From Ochromonas danica (taxonomy: Eukaryota; Sar; Chrysophyceae; Chromulinales; Chromulinaceae), in the NCBI GenBank assembly GCA_015146655.1, contig VKHL01000060.1:99416-163415 (forward strand): DNA of 64,000 nt, in the 5' to 3' direction. The notes under the pieces are model-generated. The model saw only the letters and a list, made by a program, of their open reading frames with translations, ran no database searches and was not told the origin of the DNA. The translations under genes were made by a program, and so were the position numbers. Positions 53,201 through 64,000 of this stretch are shown one piece after another (position 1 is the first letter of the stretch; each line of letters begins with the position of its first letter).

Positions 53201-56200
53201 CTACCAGTGTCCCTCCTCCTCCTCCACCACCTCCTCCTCCTCCTCCTCCGCTAACTATGGTCTAGTCTTCCTGGGAGAGTTGCTACATCTCTTCTGGCAG
53301 CCTCTTGAAGTCTTTACCACAACGAAGCCATTATGGAGGTTGTGTTATGAGCAAGGAGGTCGTCTAGGCTGTCGTCTCTACCACCCGCAACTACCTCTAC
53401 CACTACCTCGCCTGCAGGAGGAGGAGGAGGAGGTGGGGGGTAGGGGTAAGAGAGAGCTAGTCTCTCAAGTGCATGTCTACCATCACGGAGAGGAAATCCT
53501 CGTACAACTTCATATTCGAGCTAGAAAGACTCTCAGCCAACCTCTGCTACCCTCTCCTCCTCCTCCTGCTCCTGCTACTAGCCATGATACAGTAGGCATG
53601 AACATGCTACCTTATGATCAGCGACCGCAACGAAAGAGAAGAGAAAGCTTGAGACAGTTTTGTCGTCGTCGCTCAATGGCTAGTATCACGCAACTAGACC
53701 TGGAGCAGGAGGAGGAGGAGATGGAGCAGGAGGAGGAGGAGAACAGTGGAGATGAGCTATTATTCGAACAATTTGCTCGTCATGGAACACAAGGTAGTGA
53801 CAGTGGTAGTAAGGAGGAGGAGGAGGAGGTGGTAGACCTTCGCCTCTTTGGCCGCCTATCCTTCCAAGACCTCCTCCTCCTCCTCCAACCTAACTACACT
53901 GAGATCTTTGAAGGTCGAGGTGAGAATCCTATGGCTACTACTGCTACCTCTCTTACCCGCCGTGGTAGTAAGAAAAAGAAGTCTTCTACCCAGGTAGCAG
54001 GAGGAGGAGGAGGAGGTCGCTATGCCTGCTACCACGTCAATGACTTCTACCACTTGCTGTCTCAATGGGTAGTGGTAGATCACCTGCAAGCACACTACCT
54101 GCACCTCTCTCTGTGTCGTGCTAGACTGCTACTGCTCACCAAGGTGACCACAGTGTGCGGCTACCCTGTGCAACTGGAGATCTATGAAGAACGATTTGGA
54201 GAGCTATCCATTGCCATCTTTGGACTACCACATCTACAAGTGATGAATAGAGAAGGTGAGATGAAAGTAGTGGAGGAGGAGGAGGGGGTAGGAGGAGGAG
54301 GGTTGGAGTGGAGTAGTGATGAAGAGGAGGAGGAGGAAGAAGAAGATAGTGTGACGGTAGGAGGAGGTGGAGAGAAGAAGGTAGTCTATATCTACTCTGT
54401 ACATCGTTACCATGTCTATCAACTACTCTCTACCCTCTCCTCCTCCTCCTCCTCCTATGACCTACAGCAACAGAAGGACAAGCTAGAAGCCTTTGATACC
54501 CTCGCCATGGCCTACATCTTCACTGACCGCCTTGTCTTCTCTCCTTCCAGGAGGTGGAGGGAGTGCCTGGCCTACCACTCCTTCCTACCCGCCTCCTCCA
54601 ACCACCACTACCACTACCACTCACACATGCACACTCCCGCGCTTAATAATAATAGTGCTAACCAAGGTAGTGGTGGAGGTAGTGGTAGTGGTAGTGGTAG
54701 TAGTGATGTGATGACGAGTGAGAGCTCAGTAGTCATGGTAGGAGGAGGAGGAGGAGGTGGTAGTAACAGTGGTAGTGGCAACAGTGGTAGTGGTAGTAGT
54801 GGACACTATGCCTTCCATCGTGGTATCGTGATGAAGATTCGCTACCGTGGAGGACCTGGTCGACTAGTAGGACGCTTTCTCATCAACCTCACTCCTTCCT
54901 CTACCTCTTCACTCAGAAGAGGTACTAGTAGAGAAGAGGAGGAGGAGGTGGTGGAGCAGGAGGAGGAGGAGGAGGGTAGTCTACATCTGGTAGTGACTGT
55001 CTTTGAGATCAACTCCCCTCAAGATCTACCTGAACTACGCCTTGTCCTCTATTGCCCTGAGCTAGGAGAGAGTGTGGACTACCGCTTGTCTTCTCTAGAG
55101 ACACGACTACTCTTCCAACCTCCTCCTCCTCCTCCTACTGCTACTACCTCTGGTACCGCTGCAGTGAAGAGATCGAAGAAGAGGTTCACTATGCTAGCTC
55201 AGTTGAAAGAGAAGCTACAGGTAGTCTATACTGACCTACACCCTTTAAGAGATCAACAGCGAGTACTGCTAGAGATGAGACCTTGGAACACGAAGAAGAA
55301 GAAGCAGGAGGAGGAGGAGGAGGAGCAGCAGGAGGAGGAGGAGGAGGGTAGGAAGAAGAAACGATCTTCTCTACCTTTCTCCTTCCAGCCACAGTCTTAT
55401 GAGATGGAAGGAGATGATGAGTATGAGATATGCTCTCAGATTAGTGAGCAGGAGGAGGAGGATTGGGAGGAGGAGGAGGAGGATGGGCTAACTCAGAGTG
55501 ACTATGGTAACAAAGACTTTCATGATGACGAAGAGGAGGGTAGTGCAACCCACTTGAACCATCATGAGGAGGAGGAGGAGGAGGAGGAGTTTGCTCTACC
55601 TTCTCGCTATGGTAGTGGTAGTCGAGGTAGTGGTAGTCGAGGTAGTGGTAGTGGAGGTAGTGGTAGAAGGAAGAAGAGTAAGAAGAGGTTACATTACCAT
55701 CGTCGTGAGTCAGGCTGGGGCTGGGCTATTACCTTCGATCGCTCTCTCTTATACGAACTACGAGGTAACCTGACTATCTCCACTACCTTGTCACTACCTC
55801 GCAAGGGGTTCTGTGTGTGGGTATATGACCCGCGCACAGCCTACCAGACCTACACCTACCTCTCCTATGCTGACTGTCAAGCTGTCTTAGGGAAGAACCT
55901 AGTGATGCTAGAGGAGGAGTTGTCTAATCTGGATGAGTCAGTGGTAGTCGATCTGTTAGATGAAGTGCTACAAGCGGTAGAGGTAGAAGAGAGTGATGAG
56001 GAGGGACTAGTGGTAGTCTTGTTGAGAGAGAAGGATATACCACCTTCTCATCCTGTAGAAGAGGAGAAGGAGAAGGAGAAGGAAGCTACTGCTACCCAGG
56101 GGAAGGTGGAGCAGGAGCAGGAGGAGGAGGAGGAGGAGAAGGTTAAGTTGTCAGAGATAGCAAAAGCTGCAAGAGAAGAGAATGAATGGAAGACTCCAAT

Positions 56201-59200
56201 TGTACTAGCAAGAATCAAAGCAGTTGAAGGACATGGTGATAAGTCATTCTCTCATTCTTTCTCTTCACGGGGAGTAGGAGGAAGAGGTGGTGGAGGTGGT
56301 GGAGGAGGAGGGCAGGTAGTAGTGAAGAAGAAGAATGCTGAGTTCTGCAAGTTAACTTTAGAAATCCTTCGTGCTAGAGATCTATCAAAAGTTAGCACCT
56401 TTGGAGCGAGGTATGCACACTACTACACACACACATCACACACTGTCTTACAATAGTGTAATTGTCTAACTTTGATTTGTGTTATTACACTAAACAGAAA
56501 TGCTATCTGCTTGGTGAAGATGAATGTGCGAGAGGTAGGACGAACAATGATAGTGAAAGGAACAATCCATCCTGACTGGTCCACAGCCTCACCTCCATCT
56601 GCTACCATCACTACTTCTCCATCCTCTACAGCAGTAGCAGGTGGAGGAGGAGGAGGTAGTGGAGGAGGAGGAGGAGGGGGAGGGGCAAAGAATCACTTCG
56701 ACCTCTTCCTCTCTCTTGATAGTCTCCTTTCTATGAAGACTTTACGACTTGAGATTGAAGTCTATGATACTGATGCACGTGGGAAGTTAACTGACTACCT
56801 GGGTAACGTCTCTTTCAATGCTGGCCATCTAGCTCCTCTCCTCCCGCAAGACAATAATATGTCAACTACCCCTACTACTACTGGAGGAGGAGGAGGATTG
56901 ACAGGAGTATATCCTCTTCAACCTTCTAGAACTCGTACAGAGAAGGATAACAAACATGTTCGAGGTAGTCTTGAACTGAGACTAACGGCTATTGAAGTGC
57001 TCCCCGCGCTCCCTAATAATAATGCTACTGCTCAAGACATGGTAGCAGCAGTATCAGGAGGAGGAGGAGGAGGTAGACCACGTCGTAACTCCTACATGGC
57101 TCTTGATCGTACTATCGCTCGTCTCTCTTCTCGCTCTCTTCGAGGTAGTGGTAACAGTCGTCATCGACTAGTGGAGCAGGAGGAGCAGGAGGAGCTACTT
57201 CGAAAGATACTCTCAGCGATGAATCGGGTAGACAATGAGAAGATCTTTCGAGGTGCTAGACGATCAAATCTTCTGTTACCCTCTCCTCCTCCTCCTGCTG
57301 CTACCACTACTTCCACTACTAATCGCGTGGAAGAGGAGGAGGAGGAGGAAGAAGAAGAAGAAGGGGTGAAAAGGTTCTACCTCTATCTGGTAGATCTATC
57401 ATTCGATGTAGCAGATCTAGCAGCTTATCAAACTTCCATAGAAGGAGGAGGAGGAGGAGGGAGTGCTAGTGGCCTCGTGGTAGTCGCTTATGTGAACCAA
57501 GTAGAGGTATTTAGTCGGACCTTCCCCTACCCTACCAGCTCCAGCACTACCTCTACCTCCTCCTCTGTGCTCTACTTCAAGGATGCGGTAGTGGAGGTGT
57601 CTCTACCTCGCAGTTACCCTCTCTCCCTCTGTAGTGTTGTCGTTACCCTCTCTCTGTCCAATGCCAAGCCCAGTGCTAACAACAGCAAGACACAGCCTAG
57701 TAGTAACAGTAGTGCGGGAGGTAGTAGTGTTCGATTATTATCTCGCGTGAGTCTGGAAGGTAACCTCTTGAAAGACTTGCTAAGAAGAGGTCTAGTCTAT
57801 CACAACCAAGCATCCTCCTCCCCACCTCCTCCTCCTCCTATTCTGTGCTACCCTCTCTACGCTGTCTCTACCTATCCACCCCATGGTGTAGGCTATTTGA
57901 ATCTAACGGTAGCAATGAAGCAGATGCCGTTAACTTACTACACCTTACACATTCTAGCTTGTTATGAGCTGATTAAAGCTGATATCTTCGGGAAAAGGTA
58001 CAGTATGAACTAGTCTACTAACATTGTTATTCGTTGTTATTCAATGTATATGTTATCATCATTAGCATTTGCTAGACTATTGTTACGTATTTCCTTTATT
58101 ATGTTATGTTATTTCACATTTATTACTATCGTTACGTGTTTCCTTTCTTCTGTTATGATATTTCACATTTCTTCCTATTATTGTGTATTTCCTTTCTTCT
58201 GTTATGTTATTTCACATTTCCTCCTATTATTGTGTATTTGCTTAATTGCTTCTAATTGATCTATTACATATATTGTTGTAGTGATCCTTTCGTTCGTATC
58301 TTTTGGAATGGAGAGAAGATCGGACAAAGCTCAGTCATTAAGAATACTTTGAATCCTGTCTGGTCACCAGCTGAGCAGTTCTCATTCTCATTGCCTTACT
58401 ATCGCCCCCTCTCCTCCTCCTCCTCCTCCACCACCACCACCTCCTCCTCCTCCTCCCTTGTGCTGTATGTCTATGACTATGACCACTTCACTGAGGAAGA
58501 CTTGTTGGGAGTGTGCTACCTCGAAGGCGATGTGTTGCAACTACTGTGCTCTACCTCACAGCAGCAGCAGGTGGTAGCAGTGGATGAGCTACAGAGGAAG
58601 TGGGGACTCTATCGGGGGTACTACAACAGCACCACACAGAGTGTGCGCCTACCCTTGGAGGATGAGAGACTGCCTGCTGGAGGAGGAGGAGGGTCAATCA
58701 ATCGTGGTACTATAGAGATCTCTGTTACCACTCCCTCCTCCTCCTCCTCCTCCTCTACCTGGGAGAAGACAGCTAGTATGCAGTGGATCGAAGAAGAGCT
58801 TTCCAGAGCATCTCATCCTTTAGAACGATTCCTACCCTCTACCATCACTTCCATGTCAGGTAGTGGTAGTGGTAGTAGTAGTGGTAGTAGCACATCAGGC
58901 AACAGTCAGTGTTACCGTCTCTACCTCCTGGGATTGCACAACTTACCCCTCGCAGCTGCAGACACTTTCTCTCTGGGGTGAGAAGACACTGACTACCTCT
59001 CCTCCTCCTCCTCCTTCTCCTCCAAACTAACCCTCTGCCTGTGTGTGTGTGTCTCATAGCTATGGTAGCTCTCCTGCTGCTAATACCACTGCAGGGCTAC
59101 AGATTTTGGTGTTCTGGCGAGGAGCACTTGTTGGTCGCAGTCGAGGTAGAAGTGCCTGTCTGCTGCTAGACCTCTCCTCCTCCCCCTCCTCCTCCTCACA

Positions 59201-62200
59201 AGCGCTGGGCTACCTTGCTCTCCATCAACTGGTGCGCAAGGGAGGAGGTATTAGAGGAGGCAGAGGAGGAGGGGTAGGGATAGGACTCTTTGATGAAGGA
59301 GCAGGAGGAGGAGGAGGAGGAGAGTTACGCTTGGAGGTCTACCGCGATGGAGGAGGAGGAGGAGTGGGGGATCTGGTAGGAGCGATTGGTTGGTCAGGGG
59401 CAGCTCTGCAAGACATGATTGTGACCTCCAAAGACCTGCTAGGTAGCCCTCCTCCTCCTCCTCCTGCATCTGCTTCTCCCACTAACAATACAGGAGGAGG
59501 TGGTAGTGGTGGTGGAGGAGGAGGAGGAGGGTTATTCCCCAAGCAAGGTATCTGCTACCGTCTCGAGGTAGATGCTGACTTTGTCTCTTACAAGGGTAGT
59601 CTGAAGCATCAGAGAGCTTCTACCGTCGTCATTGCTAATAAGAGTCGACGTGGTAGTAGCAGGAGGAGGAGGAAGAGAGGAGAGGTAGAGATCTTGTTAC
59701 TACCCCTTGTCGAAGAAAGAACTCCTCCTCCTACCACTACCACTGTTACCACTCCTCCTACTACTACTACTACTAGCAGTGGTGCTAGTATGACTCAGTC
59801 TACCTATCATCTGCACTATCGCAATGCCGTCACTACCACCGACACTACCTCGGTAGAGAGTGAGTTAGTAGGAGCAGGAGGAGTGGAGGTGGTGGAGGAG
59901 GATCCCTTCCACACCTCTACACTAACTGCTCTACACCTTGAGATAGGACCCAGCAGACTGCTCTACCTCAGAGGTGGGGCAGCAGGAGGAGGAGGAGGAG
60001 GAGGAGAGGTAGTTATCAGCACTCCTCCTGCTGCTGCGACTGCTATGGTAGTGGGTAGTAAAGGGGTAGTAGTGAGTCAGAAGGAGGAGGAGGAGGTCTA
60101 CCTGCTACTAGCTTTCAATGGACTAGTCAGCTACCGTCTACGAGGAAGGTACTCAGTGAAGGATAAGACTGTGCGGTGGGTAGCAGAGGAGCAGCAGGAG
60201 GAGGAGGAGGTCTATCCTCGACTACCTCTTCCTCTGCCTTCTCACTTCGACCTCGACCACTGCCTGCTAGACCTCTACCTCTTGGATGAAGACCACCGTC
60301 CCCTCGCTGCTACCCATTTGACTGGACAGAGACTGAGAGAATGGGTACTACCGCTACCGGAACTAACTACCGGATATGGTGCAGGAGGAGGAGGAGGTGG
60401 TGGTGGGGATGTGGGTAGTATTAGTGGTAGCAGCAGGAGGAGCACGAAGAAGGCGCGAATGGATGGCTACCTACTACTCCAGTACCTACCCTACCTATCC
60501 TCCTCCTCCACCACCTCCACTACCTCCTCCACCTCCTCCACCTCCCAGCTGCTACACTACCTCTCGACCAGTCCCGAGCAGATGATGATCGCCATGCCTG
60601 TCTCCGTGCTACCCATCTTCCAGACAGCCTCTGCAGACAGTCTGCTACCCATTAGGAGCAGGAGGAGGGTAGAGGACCTTGTCTACATCTCCACCACTTG
60701 CAAGGAGAATGATTTGACATGGCGCTGTCGATTTGATCCAGAAGAAGATGAGGATGACATCAACAAACTACTAAGAGATGAGGAGGAGCAGGAGGAGGGA
60801 AGGCAGGAGGAGGAGGAGGGGGTAGCGGTCGAGGAAGCCAAGGAGATGCTAACATCTGCCAAGTTGATTAATGCACGAGACATGGTCAAAGGTAGTAATC
60901 TAATAACTGCAGGTAGACGAGGAGGAGCAGCAGCAGGAGGAGGAGGAGGAGGAGGTGATGCACTAACTACCAATGCTGCTGTACCTCCTCCTGCTGCTCC
61001 AGCTCCTCCTCCTGCTCCTACTACTCTACAACCTTCTGCTAGCTACTCTTCTCTTCGCTTCCACTGCCCTCTAGAGCAGCCAGCAGTGAACTTCGTGGTG
61101 ACTATCAAGTCTCTGCTAGAAGAAGGACAGCGAATCTGTTGGAGAGGTAGTGTGAAGCCTCGAGCAGTCGTCTTTGCTTCACGTGGTAGTGGTGGTAGTG
61201 CTCTACAAGATGTACCTCATGAACAACAACAACAGCATGGACAGAGGCAGGAGGAGGAGGAGGAGAGAGGTAGACAGAAGCAGGAGCAGCAGCAGTTGAA
61301 ACAACGCGTTTATGCGAAAAGACAGTCAAAAGTCCTCCGCACACACTCCCTGCACCACCTTCGCCCTACCGCAGAGGTGCACTACCTCACGACTACCCGG
61401 GCAGATAGTCTCAATCCTCTAACTCCTCTCCCTCGTCAACAAGAACCTAATGAAGTGCTACCAAAGGGGGAGAAGGAGGAGGAGGAGGGGGTAGTAGATG
61501 AAGAGGAGGAGGAGGAGGAGGAGGAAGGTAATATAGATGAGATGTTACCTATCTGTGTCAAAGAAATTCTATCTACTGGTCCTGGTATAATTAAACGATT
61601 ATTTCGTTTTGAAGTCTATAGTCATACAGGAATACTATTAGGATTAGAAGATCTAGTAGATGAGGTTAGTGTATGGAAGCAAGTGTTAGGTTGCTCGTCG
61701 ACGATCATTGGGCTTCATGACTTAGCACAGAAAGACTGGCCTTATGCTACCCTCTTTACATATGTAGTCAAAGAGAGAATGTCGTTACACTTCTTAAGTC
61801 ATGCGGTAGTAGAAGAGAAAGGTAGAGGTAGAGGGAGAGGTAGAGGTAGGAGGAGAGAAGCGTTGGTAGCAGTTGTACCACGTCAACAGCAGCAGCAGGT
61901 GGAGCAGGAGGAGGAGGAGAGTGATGATGATGGTGGGGATGATGATAGCTCTCTAGCAGGAGGAGGAGGAGGAGGTGTTATCTCTCTTCAGATGGAGTCC
62001 TTAGCGGTAGTGGATGACTATATTCGTTCTTTCCATGAGGTAGACGAGGAGGAGCAGCAGGAGGAGAGTCTCTCTCTCAAAAAGAAGAAGAGAAGAGGTA
62101 GTAGAGGTGGTGGAGGAGGAGGAGGAGGAGGTGGGGGTAGTGTCGATGGAGATGAAGACGATGACGAAGATGAAGATGATGATGAATGGAGTCATAGTGT

Positions 62201-63335
62201 CTTCTCTGGTAGTCGTGGTGGAGCAGCAGGAGGAGGTGGAGGAGGAGGAGGAGGAGTGAAGGATATCCGTCGCTCCTACTACCTTCGTGTCTTCACCAAA
62301 CCTCATCGTCTAACAGGTAGATCCTTCCGAGTCACTGTCTTATTCTTCCATCGTGCCTATCGCCATCCCTGGGTCTATACCGCGGGACTACACCGTCCTA
62401 CCTCTCCTCCTCCTGCTGCTGCTCCTCGACTATCCGTTAGCAATCGAGGATATAGCTCTCCTCTAGGTGGACGAAGTCGTGCTAACAGTTCTGTCATGAT
62501 GAATCTGAGTGGGTTACATCGTGGATCATTACGTATCACAGGTAGTCGTAGTAACAGCACAGTGACAGGTGGAGGAGGAGGAGCAGGAGGAGGAGGAGGA
62601 GGAGGTAGGTTGAGTATTCTCTCAAACAATCTCTTTCTCTTTGATGGACTGGATAGTGAGACTATTCGATCTATTAAACAACTCTCTGAATCACCAGATC
62701 AATTCTTTCGTAATAAGTCATTACCCATTGCTTTAGAAGACCTCCTCCTCCTCCTACGCTGTCAAGATGTACATACTCAAACTATCTATTCTATTCGTAT
62801 CACTGGTAAAGATCTCATTCCTTTAGCTAAGAAGGTCTTCCCCTTTGATGATCTCTCCACGAAGTTTCGTAGAGAGAAGCTAGCAAAGATGGTGTTACCC
62901 TACCTCCTCCTGCGCTTCGAGCCAGTCGATCTAGACCTGCTACTTCATGAAGAAGAAGAGAAAGGTGTGGGTAGTCTAGTCGATGAGAAAAGTCTAGCTA
63001 CTAGTGCTGGTAGTAGTTTGAATGTCTTTAACTTCCAGAAGAAGATGTTAGGAGGAGCAGGAGGAGGAGGAGGAGGTGGAGCGAGTGTGCTACATGCTCC
63101 CTTTGGTGTGCACTTGGTGTTACCTGCTCTGGAAGAAGGTGAAGAAGGAGGTGAGGAGAACAGTCCCGAGGCAGCTACTACCCCTGTTGGGGATGTAGAA
63201 CAGACTGGAGGTGGTGGAGGAGGAGGAGGAGGAGGGGGTGGTGGTAGTCAGAAGACTCACAGTGCTAAGCAGAAGACTTCCTCAAAGAGACACATGCCTC
63301 CTCCTCCTCCTCCTCCTGCTCCTGCCTCTGACTAG
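47272..63335 (+). CDS. Giant IQ-motif and multi-C2-domain protein, 5170 residues
   Basis: Five exons (47272-52898, 52997-56410, 56498-57997, 58282-58977, 59060-63335) join in phase to 15513 nt. The N-terminal 600 residues are helical. IQ-like calmodulin-binding motifs follow at about 606-715 (RIQRTLRRKYGSVLRR, KKIQTVYRIHHA, LIQRCYRGYLGRKK), then a coiled-coil-rich stretch to about 1150. C2 domains are visible at about 2990-3180 (LTLEILRARDLS ... LEIEVYDTD), at 3490-3610 (best example: LACYELIKADIFGKSDPFVRIFW, NTLNPVWSPAEQFSF, LVLYVYDYDHFTEEDLLG) and at 3720-3880 (LYLLGLHNLPLAAADTF). A degenerate one near 4980 has IYSIRITGKDLIPLAKK. C2 domains bind membranes, often with Ca2+. Gly, Ser, Glu and Thr runs fill the linkers. 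The architecture recalls ferlins or cilium-associated C2 proteins, but no transmembrane end is seen and I do not assign an orthologue. Confidence 0.78.
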
Positions 63336-63701
63336 TCAGTCTCTCACGATACAGTACAGTATATTATATACAGTACACATATATACATATATACTGTGTG
63401 TGTGTGTGTTATATACAGTACAGTATTGTATATAGATAGCACAGTGAACTACCTCTTGATTAATACAGTAATTGATGATATCTACAGTAGACTAGCACTG
63501 TACTGTAAGGTACTACAAGGTGTATATTATATTGTGCTACAAGGTACTAGTTTGTATGATAATGACAACAAATCACTAACACTATAGCAGTACTGTACGT
63601 AGTACCACACCCTTCACCTCCAACCTACCTCTACCTCTACCTCTACCTCTACCTCTACCTATCACACGATTGCTAACACGGAGAAGAGTCAACTATTCGT
63701 T
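63336..63701. other. 3' flank of the C2 gene up to the inverted-repeat boundary
   Basis: It contains an imperfect TACAGTA/TATATAC-rich stretch (63350-63440) with a short (TG)n run and a TACCTC hexamer array (63625-63660, about six copies). A small plus-strand frame at 63396 is repeat-derived and not supported as a gene. Confidence 0.5.
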
Positions 63702-64000
63702 CTCCACAGTTGCTAAAGAACCAACCATCATCTGTGCAATCAATCCTCTTCTAACACAACACAAAATAAGCATTTGTTTTAACTTGAATTGTTACTTGGA
63801 GAAGATTATCCTATTGATCTTAGTGTAGTAGTAAGAAATAGTAGATAACAACATGCACTACAATACAATACACTCCTACAACATAAACCAACAACACCGT
63901 CATCCTCTCCTTAGACTTGTAACGCTCTCTTGATCAATACATGCAGAGGAGTCGTGCCATGTCCAATCAGACGACTCAGCTGCTTGCCATCTTCAAACAA
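63702..64000 (-). repeat. Inverted-repeat arm matching 930-1234
   Basis: The reverse complement of this stretch reads through the same C-terminal codons and 3' flank as the first gene of the window. Its boundary is at TTCGTTCTCCACAG, where similarity ends. It is cut off by the window end, so the true arm is longer. Confidence 0.9.
63911..64000 (-). CDS. NmrA/QOR2-type oxidoreductase, second copy (3' part only)
   Basis: The last 29 codons and the TAA stop are visible on the minus strand, and the gene continues beyond the window. The translated end, LFEDGKQLSRLIGHG followed by TTPLHVLIKRALQV, is identical to residues 260-288 of the first copy. Only synonymous changes (GTG to GTA, GCA to GCG) are seen, so both copies are probably functional or very recently separated. 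The copies point at each other tail to tail across about 62 kb. Confidence 0.88.
   Translation of the reverse strand: MFEDGKQLSRLIGHGTTPLHVLIKRALQV

Overview
The window is nuclear DNA from a free-living or zoosporic eukaryotic microbe. Genes are split by short GT-AG introns (about 60-330 nt, with a few longer ones made of repeats). The gene content is that of a flagellated protist with mitochondria: a Tctex1-type dynein light chain, a tubulin-tyrosine-ligase-like polyglutamylase, a condensin II subunit, a type II NADH dehydrogenase, a long ABCC transporter and a PX-AGC kinase. A stramenopile-type lineage fits this content, but no single sequence here proves it. Coding exons are packed with in-frame (GGA/TCC)n and (GGTAGT)n expansions that give Gly, Glu, Ser, Pro and Thr runs.

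Layout: an intronless, bacterial-looking NmrA/QOR2-type oxidoreductase (153-1019) is followed by a SAM-TIR-zinc-finger gene (1618-3762), a type II NADH dehydrogenase (minus, 4465-7190), NCAPD3 (7633-15036, 7 exons, 2221 codons), a Tctex1 light chain (15326-15948, 4 exons) and a disordered protein with a PP1-docking-like motif (minus, 16561-20031). A transposon graveyard fills 20.2-23.0 kb: a TIR element, a near-palindrome and a broken PIF/Harbinger transposase. Next come a 14-exon ABCC gene (minus, 23565-31040), a pentamer satellite with a 539-bp higher-order period (31.46-34.11 kb), a TTLL (minus, 34688-38872), a WHxHIL protein (minus, 39485-41200), a membrane protein with ricin-B-like and chalcone-isomerase-like regions (minus, 41522-43340), a PX-AGC kinase (minus, 43808-46431) and a 5-exon, 5170-residue IQ/C2 protein (47272-63335). 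The window closes with the 3' end of a second copy of the first gene, in opposite orientation.

I joined the exons of the multi-exon genes by hand from GT-AG sites. The summed coding lengths are exact multiples of three for SAM-TIR, NCAPD3, Tctex1, ABCC, TTLL, the CHI-like gene, the kinase and the C2 giant. The exception is the NADH dehydrogenase, where the exon 1/2 junction does not phase. There is no operon-like logic; the links between genes are cell-biological (axoneme and tubulin modification, chromosome condensation, membrane signalling).

The points most worth following up are the SAM-TIR-zinc-finger protein with a conserved candidate NADase glutamate and a myristoylation-type N-terminus, the 539-bp higher-order satellite, the inverted QOR2 copies about 62 kb apart, the giant C2 protein, and a recurrent TTCCATGGAA palindrome near gene starts.
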